From Ignavibacteriales bacterium (lineage in GTDB: Bacteria > Bacteroidota > Ignavibacteria > Ignavibacteriales > Melioribacteraceae), in the NCBI GenBank assembly GCA_020059785.1, contig JAGVBL010000373.1, positions 1 to 19,706 of the forward strand: a stretch of DNA of 19,706 nt. Direction: 5' to 3'. Shown piece after piece: positions 15,235 through 19,706 of this stretch. How positions within the stretch are numbered: position 1 is the first letter of the stretch; each line of letters begins with the position of its first letter. The notes under the pieces were generated by a model. The model did not search any database. It worked only from the letters and a program-made list of their open reading frames with translations, and was not told the origin of the DNA. Both the position numbers and the translations under genes were made by a program.

Positions 15235-16035
15235 ATGAAAAAAATTCTGATAATAGAAGATAATTATGATCTTGCCCAAAACACTCGGTTATTTTTAAAA
15301 GAGTATGGGTATGATGTGATTTTGTGTCCGAATGGTAAAGAAGGATTAAAAGTAATGTTAAATTATCAGCCGGATTTAATACTTTGTGATGTAATGCTGC
15401 CCGATATAAATGGATATAAAATATTATCCGAAATTAAAAAGCTTGATAATCCAATTCCACCAATTGTAATTTTTATTACTGCTAAAACACAAAGAGATGA
15501 TATTAGAAAGGGAATGTCATTAGGTGCTGATGATTACATCACCAAGCCATTCACATTTGATGAGCTGTTAAGGGCTATAGATGTTCAATTCAAAAAGAGA
15601 AATAAACTTATGCAGATAATAGAGAAAGAGGCTTCTTCTAAATTCTTGATAAAAGAAAATGTTCAAAAAAATAACTTAGAGAATACGCATAAATCATTAG
15701 CATATAACGGTCATATCTATATTGATATTAAAAAAAATCCATGTTTTTATCCCGTTAAAGATTTACTGATGATTAGAAGTATGAAAGATTATACTCTGTT
15801 GATATTTACTGATGGAAAGAAATACATAATAAGAAAACTCATGAAATACTGGGAAAAATATCTTCCAAATAAGGAGTTTATTAGAATTCATAGACAAACA
15901 ATAATTAATCTAAACTACATTGAGAAAATAGAACGGTTAAGCAGCAATAGATTTTCTATATCTCTTAAATATTATCAAAATAGAGTTGGTGTTAGCCAGC
16001 GGTACGGTAAGAGAATAAAAAAAATATTGACATAG
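15235..16035 (+). CDS. LytTR-type response regulator
   Basis: A 266-residue regulator. The REC domain (1-120) has the acidic pair E8-D9, phospho-acceptor D52 (LILCDVMLPD), T82 and K104 (TKPF). A linker (about 125-160) leads to a LytTR DNA-binding domain at about 165-266, with the typical LLMIRSMKDYTLLIFTDGK and FIRIHRQTIINLNYIEKIE. LytTR proteins bind direct-repeat sites and often control envelope or signalling genes. It starts two bases after the sensor-less kinase and is followed by 191 bases before the next gene. LytTR regulators usually pair with LytS-type membrane kinases, so pairing with a HisKA soluble kinase is uncommon. Its target sites are not obvious; the inverted repeats downstream are candidates only by position. 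Confidence 0.95.
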   Translation: MKKILIIEDNYDLAQNTRLFLKEYGYDVILCPNGKEGLKVMLNYQPDLILCDVMLPDINGYKILSEIKKLDNPIPPIVIFITAKTQRDDIRKGMSLGADDYITKPFTFDELLRAIDVQFKKRNKLMQIIEKEASSKFLIKENVQKNNLENTHKSLAYNGHIYIDIKKNPCFYPVKDLLMIRSMKDYTLLIFTDGKKYIIRKLMKYWEKYLPNKEFIRIHRQTIINLNYIEKIERLSSNRFSISLKYYQNRVGVSQRYGKRIKKILT

Positions 16036-16060
16036 AACACTTGCTAATCACTTATCGTGG

Positions 16061-16107
16061 TTTTGATATCGCTTATCTCTTAGTAATTTGAATAATTCAT
16101 ATCAAAA
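16061..16107 (+). repeat. 9-bp inverted repeat downstream of the LytTR regulator
   Basis: TTTTGATAT (16061-16069) and ATATCAAAA (16099-16107) are perfect complements separated by 29 bases. This could be an operator pair or simply AT-rich chance. There is no T-run, so a terminator is unlikely. Confidence 0.4.
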
Positions 16108-16130
16108 ATTAGGTTTGAATCAACCCTCTC

Positions 16131-16182
16131 AGTGGAATTGAAAACTATGTGGGCAAACAATTAAAATGTTTTCAATTCCACT
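16131..16182 (+). repeat. Perfect 15-bp inverted repeat before the PAS kinase
   Basis: AGTGGAATTGAAAAC (16131-16145) is repeated as its exact reverse complement at 16168-16182, with 22 bases between. It ends 44 bases before the proposed kinase start. The left arm is the end of a 33-base segment (16113-16145) beginning GTTTGAATC and ending ATTGAAAAC, which resembles a CRISPR repeat. No array and no cas genes are present. It may be an operator, a hairpin in the leader RNA, or a solo repeat. Confidence 0.7.
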
Positions 16183-16226
16183 CCTTATAAAATGATTAAT
16201 CAATATATATGGAAGGGAAGGAAGTT

Positions 16227-17789
16227 ATGGAAGTAGAAAATGTTTCTTCAACCGAAAATGTTGAACTATTCTCTAATATTAACGACACAGCTGTTAATAA
16301 ACAGTGCGTAGAATGCCGCGAGCAATTTTTCAAATTAATCGCAGAGTTTTCAGAGGACTGGATATACTGGATCAATCCTGATAAAACAATCAGTTATATG
16401 TCCCCTTCAGCAAAACACATAACAGGATATGAAATTAATGAGCTAATGAGGTATCCAAATTTCCTGAGTCATATTACCTATTCAAAAGATTTGAAAAAAA
16501 GTACCAGCCACGCAAAAGCAATTTTAACCAATAAGAATTTCTGTTGCGAAGAATTCAGAATAATAAAAAAGAATGGTGAAATACGCTGGGTCTCACATAT
16601 GTGTCAGGCGGTTTATGATATAAATAACAATTACATCGGTAGATACGTGCGCAATGTCGATATTTCCGAAAGAATGAATCCCTCTGTATATAAATTGCAG
16701 AGGGAAAAACTTGTTCAAAATATTTGCGGCTGGGCTTCAGTAGGTTATTATCAGGCATACTTTAACGGAAAATTAAAAAGTGCTAATAAAGTATTTCTTA
16801 ACATGCTGGGATACGACTTTGAAGAACTTGCAGCAAATCCGAATTTTGAGAATGATTTTGTTTTTGATAATGAAAAAAGAAATGAATTTAAGTCAGTTTT
16901 AAAAAAATATGGTTTTGTAAAAGATTTTGAATCGACATGGATTAAAAGGGGATGGAATGTTATTTACTTGAAAGAAACCGCAAGAATATGCAATAATCAT
17001 TCTAGCGGTGATCTATATTATGAAGCATTTGTATATGATGTTACAGACAAAAAGAATATCGAGTTCAATTCAATTGCGGCTTCAACCAGAAAACAAAAAT
17101 ATGAGAATTTAATTACTGGATTTTTTACAAACATATCGCATGAAATTAAAACTCCATTAAATGTTATTATGAATATGGTTTCTCTGTTAAAATCCGATAT
17201 TGAAGCAAATGAATTAAAAAACATAAATGGGGACATTCATATTATTCAATCCGAGTGTGATAGAATAAAAAGAACAATTAATTTAATATTAGAAATGTCG
17301 CAATTACATTCCGGTACATATGAATTAAGCTATTCTGAATTTGATATAATGAAAGAAATTTTTAATCCCCTGGTTCAAGAATACACCGACAAGATCCATC
17401 AAAAAAATCTACTTCTCACTTTAACCAATAATCTGAGCAACGCAAAAATAATTGGCGATAGATATGGAGTTTACCAGATATTTCTTCAGTTACTTGATAA
17501 CGCATTGAAATACACAAGTTCGGGTAGAATTGAAATTATTTTATATAATGATGAGCAAGGACATATTATAGTTGAAATGAAAGATAGTGGAATAGGAATT
17601 GAAGCTGAGTACATTCCATTCCTGTTCAATGTATTTTCACAAGAAGACAATAGTTATTCCCGTATGTTTGAAGGGACAGGGCTTGGATTGGCAATTGTAA
17701 AAAAACACTGTGAACTTAATGACGCTTTTATTGATTTTGAAAGTGAAAAACATAAAGGGACAAAAGTTAGAGTGTTCTTTAATAGATAA
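16227..17789 (+). CDS. Soluble PAS-PAS histidine kinase
   Basis: A 520-residue kinase with no membrane segment. After a short N-terminus with a CVEC motif come PAS 1 (about 26-140, with SPSAKHITGYEINELM and the PAC-type KKNGEIRWVSHMCQAVYD), PAS 2 (about 150-270, NKVFLNMLGYDFEEL), a HisKA domain with H305 in NISHEIKTPLN, and HATPase_c with N-box (LLDNALKYTSSG), G1 (DSGIGIE) and G2 (GTGLGLAIV). All kinase motifs are standard. I start at ATG 16227 because GGGAAGGAAG stands directly before it; ATG 16209 would add six residues. It follows the LytTR regulator at 191 bases and has no partner regulator of its own here, so it may feed the same regulator. The signal is unknown. Confidence 0.93.
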   Translation: MEVENVSSTENVELFSNINDTAVNKQCVECREQFFKLIAEFSEDWIYWINPDKTISYMSPSAKHITGYEINELMRYPNFLSHITYSKDLKKSTSHAKAILTNKNFCCEEFRIIKKNGEIRWVSHMCQAVYDINNNYIGRYVRNVDISERMNPSVYKLQREKLVQNICGWASVGYYQAYFNGKLKSANKVFLNMLGYDFEELAANPNFENDFVFDNEKRNEFKSVLKKYGFVKDFESTWIKRGWNVIYLKETARICNNHSSGDLYYEAFVYDVTDKKNIEFNSIAASTRKQKYENLITGFFTNISHEIKTPLNVIMNMVSLLKSDIEANELKNINGDIHIIQSECDRIKRTINLILEMSQLHSGTYELSYSEFDIMKEIFNPLVQEYTDKIHQKNLLLTLTNNLSNAKIIGDRYGVYQIFLQLLDNALKYTSSGRIEIILYNDEQGHIIVEMKDSGIGIEAEYIPFLFNVFSQEDNSYSRMFEGTGLGLAIVKKHCELNDAFIDFESEKHKGTKVRVFFNR

Positions 17790-17800
17790 TTTTATTCCTG

Positions 17801-17866
17801 CTGAAGTTTAAAAATATACTTAAGGACTGCAAAAATCTTTAATGCTTTTCATAAATTAAACTTCAG
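17801..17866. repeat. 11-bp inverted repeat between convergent genes
   Basis: CTGAAGTTTAA (17801-17811) and its exact complement (17856-17866) flank 44 bases between the PAS kinase and comF; the right arm overlaps the comF stop. It may act as a weak bidirectional 3' end, but there is no T-run. Confidence 0.45.
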
Positions 17867-18549
17867 TCAGCAATTGCAACCGAAAGAGCAAATACTTTAG
17901 CAGCACCTTCAGTGAGTAATATTTTACCGCATTCGGAAATTGTCGCTCCGGTAGTTATAACATCATCAACAAGAATTATCTTTTTCCCATGAACTGATCT
18001 CGTATTTTTCAATTCAAACGCATCCTTTATATTATCTCTTCTTTCAACTAAGGAAAGTGCTGTCTGAGTGCTTGTATATCTTTTACGTTTAATCTTAGAG
18101 TGACTAAGTTTTATATTAAGCGTTGAACCAATTCCCTTTGCAATGTAGAATGATTGATTATACCCTCTTTCTGCTTTCTTGAGATGATGTAGTGGAACAG
18201 GGATAATATAATCTGCATTCCATTCCATAATAATTTCCCGGCATAATTGTGCAACTATTTTACCTAAATAAATCCCGATCCTAAAGTTCTCATTATACTT
18301 AAGCGAGTGTATTAAATGCTGAAGTGCTTTATCTTTTTCCAAAACAAATGCTGATGTAAATCCGGAAATAATTTTATCATCGGCAAACTTTCTATTGTAT
18401 TCGTGTTGCAATCTAATTAAATCGGGTTTGTTAATCTCTCCAAAACAATTATTGCAAATGTAATTTTCATTATAATCCAGCCTGGAAAAGCATGATACAC
18501 ATAAGCGGGGAAGGAAAAAATCCAGAAGCTGGTTAAACCTGTTTAACAC
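17863..18549 (-). CDS. comF: ComF-family phosphoribosyltransferase-like protein
   Basis: A 228-residue ComF-type protein. The N-terminal zinc-binding part has two CxxC pairs (C17-C20 and C32-C35). A type I phosphoribosyltransferase fold follows, with the PRPP loop ILVDDVITTGAT at about residues 192-203 and the family segment YIIPVPLHHLKKAERGYNQS. In naturally competent bacteria ComF is needed for DNA uptake after binding; in others its job is unclear. The start is GTG at 18549, three bases after the hemerythrin stop, so the genes are cotranscribed by context. No other competence gene is in the window. Confidence 0.92.
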   Translation of the reverse strand: MLNRFNQLLDFFLPRLCVSCFSRLDYNENYICNNCFGEINKPDLIRLQHEYNRKFADDKIISGFTSAFVLEKDKALQHLIHSLKYNENFRIGIYLGKIVAQLCREIIMEWNADYIIPVPLHHLKKAERGYNQSFYIAKGIGSTLNIKLSHSKIKRKRYTSTQTALSLVERRDNIKDAFELKNTRSVHGKKIILVDDVITTGATISECGKILLTEGAAKVFALSVAIAD

Positions 18550-18552
18550 AGA

Positions 18553-18957
18553 TTATAAAATTCCTTTAGAATTTAGAAATGTTCCGCATTTTTTATCACT
18601 AAGGTCTAGATGGTTATAAAACCAGCGTTTGAAGCTGATAAGCTGCTCGCCGATGTCAATTGATCGATCCTCTTTCATTTTTTCGAAATTGTTAACCATC
18701 TGGTTGAAAAAACGGTCATGCTCAAGTTTATGAGAATAATATCCGGGAAAGAGGTTCTCTTTCATATACCTTTCCTCGGTTTCGAAATGAATTTCTATTT
18801 CGTCAATTAAAACACGTAAATCCGGAATGTAATTGTAACTACTCTTTTTAGTTACACGTGAATGAATTTTATTGATAATATTAACCATCTTACGGTGTTG
18901 ATTATCAATTTTCTTAATGTTGACTAATTCGGATTCTGTAAAATCAATAAAAGCCAT
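18553..18957 (-). CDS. Bacteriohemerythrin
   Basis: A 134-residue single-domain hemerythrin from ATG 18957; the frame is open up to 19017 but the extra residues overlap the upstream gene and are unlike the family. All diiron ligands are present: H21 (IDNQHRKM), H57 and E61 (HFETEERYM), H76 and H80 (HKLEHDRF), H116 and D121 (NHLDLSDKK). Such proteins bind O2 reversibly and act in oxygen sensing, storage or delivery, or bind other diatomic ligands or iron. No fused signalling domain is seen. The gene begins 16 bases after the upstream membrane-protein gene ends and stops three bases before comF. Confidence 0.93.
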   Translation of the reverse strand: MAFIDFTESELVNIKKIDNQHRKMVNIINKIHSRVTKKSSYNYIPDLRVLIDEIEIHFETEERYMKENLFPGYYSHKLEHDRFFNQMVNNFEKMKEDRSIDIGEQLISFKRWFYNHLDLSDKKCGTFLNSKGIL

Positions 18958-18973
18958 TTTGGTGCCTGAATAT

Positions 18974-19706
18974 TTATAACATTCCAATTCTTTTTCTAAT
19001 GAACCACTCAAATGCAAATAAACAAATTATTAATACAATTGTCCACTTGTTGGACCAGATTTGAATTTCGTCGGAAATGATTCGCAAATTATCCGAAATC
19101 TGATTTACTTTTTTTATCTCTTCAATCATTTTATTGTAGTCATCAATCGAATAATAATTACCGCCTGAAATATGAGCCAGTTGCTTTAGAAAATTAATAT
19201 TCATTCTTGTATCAAATTTTTCTAAAGAACCAGTTACAATGCTGAGTCTTCCAGCATCACTTTTTAATTCTACACCGTCAAACTTTGCAGTTGCATCAAA
19301 TAAATAATCACCGGTTTCAGTTAATTCTAAATTGCCGATAAAAATACCATCTCTAAGTTTATTAAGTTTTAGATTATAATTTGTTTGCCCTCTTCGAATA
19401 TCTAAAGTAACATCGGCAGAACTGATCGGTGTAAATGTCTGGTCATATAATTCCGCAGTAAATTCTAATTTTTCTCCTACATTATAGATTTTCTTACCCG
19501 GTCTGATAGTAAATTGTTTTTTACTATCTGCAAGATTTAGCCACTTTACTATATCATTTATAAAATTAGAAAAGAACAACGGATTTCTATCTGCAACTGC
19601 AAGCTGCCATCTCCAAATGTCTCCAGCAATTAGAGATATTGATCTTTGTCTTCCAAGACTTTTGGATACAAGTAGCGGTGTATTAATAGGAATATTTTTA
19701 ACAACC
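18974..19706 (-). CDS. Membrane protein of the glutamine-amidotransferase-like/VWA type, C-terminal part (partial)
   Basis: The reading frame stays open to the window edge, so this is the last 244 or so residues of a longer protein; the internal TTG at 19579 is not the start. The upstream segment (TPLLVSKSLGRQRSISLIAG, then DIWRWQLAVADRNPLFFSNF) and the following WLNLADSKKQFTIRP match the C-terminal half of large membrane proteins with a putative glutamine-amidotransferase-like fold and VWA-like relatives. A beta-sandwich region (YNVGEKLEFTAELYDQTFTP) follows, and one transmembrane helix ends the protein (WTIVLIICLFAFEWFIRKR). These proteins are uncharacterised and often lie with BatA-like/MoxR genes. 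The N-terminal domains are outside the window. Confidence 0.75.
   Translation of the reverse strand, partial: VVKNIPINTPLLVSKSLGRQRSISLIAGDIWRWQLAVADRNPLFFSNFINDIVKWLNLADSKKQFTIRPGKKIYNVGEKLEFTAELYDQTFTPISSADVTLDIRRGQTNYNLKLNKLRDGIFIGNLELTETGDYLFDATAKFDGVELKSDAGRLSIVTGSLEKFDTRMNINFLKQLAHISGGNYYSIDDYNKMIEEIKKVNQISDNLRIISDEIQIWSNKWTIVLIICLFAFEWFIRKRIGML

Noticed and set aside
14854..15279. A 141-residue minus-strand reading frame
   Set aside because: It covers the kinase ATP-binding domain and regulator start in antisense; no family features of its own.
16113..16182. A CRISPR array
   Set aside because: Only one repeat-like unit and one inverted 15-base arm are present; no direct repeats with regular spacers and no cas genes.
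18958..19017. A longer hemerythrin start
   Set aside because: The added residues overlap the upstream gene and do not resemble hemerythrin; ATG 18957 gives the usual length.

Overview
This AT-rich window carries about 23 protein-coding genes and no RNA gene that I can recognise. The gene content suggests a member of the Bacteroidota/Chlorobi branch, most likely Ignavibacteria. The reasons are the efp-accB-accC block, a LytR_C-rsfS-argS block, LytTR response regulators, a putative TAnnTTTG promoter box, and clear Shine-Dalgarno sites with many TTG/GTG starts. This placement is an inference from gene style, not from a marker-gene comparison.

Positions 1-7519 read rightward and are mostly housekeeping. 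They hold the tail of dapF, a small dimeric-barrel (ABM-like) protein, a PHP-domain hydrolase, a membrane-anchored TPR protein, efp, accB, accC (split by a one-base frameshift), gcvH, guaA and radC. AccB and AccC form the carboxybiotin half of acetyl-CoA carboxylase, GcvH is the lipoyl carrier of the glycine cleavage system, and GuaA makes GMP.

Positions 7628-8713 hold a two-gene envelope unit: a small coiled-coil lipoprotein and a secreted coiled-coil LysM protein. It is closed by a strong intrinsic terminator that abuts the ribosome-binding site of phoH. Converging on phoH is mazG; ridA diverges from mazG. Then come a secreted protein of unknown function, a LytR_C membrane protein, rsfS (also frameshifted) and argS.

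Positions 14456-17789 are a signalling cluster: a sensor-less soluble histidine kinase, a REC-LytTR response regulator starting two bases after it, and a soluble two-PAS histidine kinase. The gap between regulator and second kinase contains two inverted repeats, one with CRISPR-repeat-like sequence. The minus strand from the right edge back to 17863 encodes the C-terminal part of a large membrane protein (glutamine-amidotransferase-like/VWA type), a bacteriohemerythrin and a ComF-type phosphoribosyltransferase.

Most of the window is ordinary core genome. The unusual points are: two one-base losses in A-runs that break conserved genes (probably assembly errors, although one sits on a perfect A_AAA_AAA slippery heptamer); apparent near-cognate start codons for radC (ATT) and possibly phoH (ACG); the inverted repeat at 16131-16182; and the pairing of a LytTR regulator with soluble HisKA kinases. 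I see no convincing complete new defence or mobile system. No gene-free stretch exceeds 300 bases; the longest, 14239-14455, contains only AT-rich sequence, a 13-base palindrome and the ribosome-binding site of the next gene.
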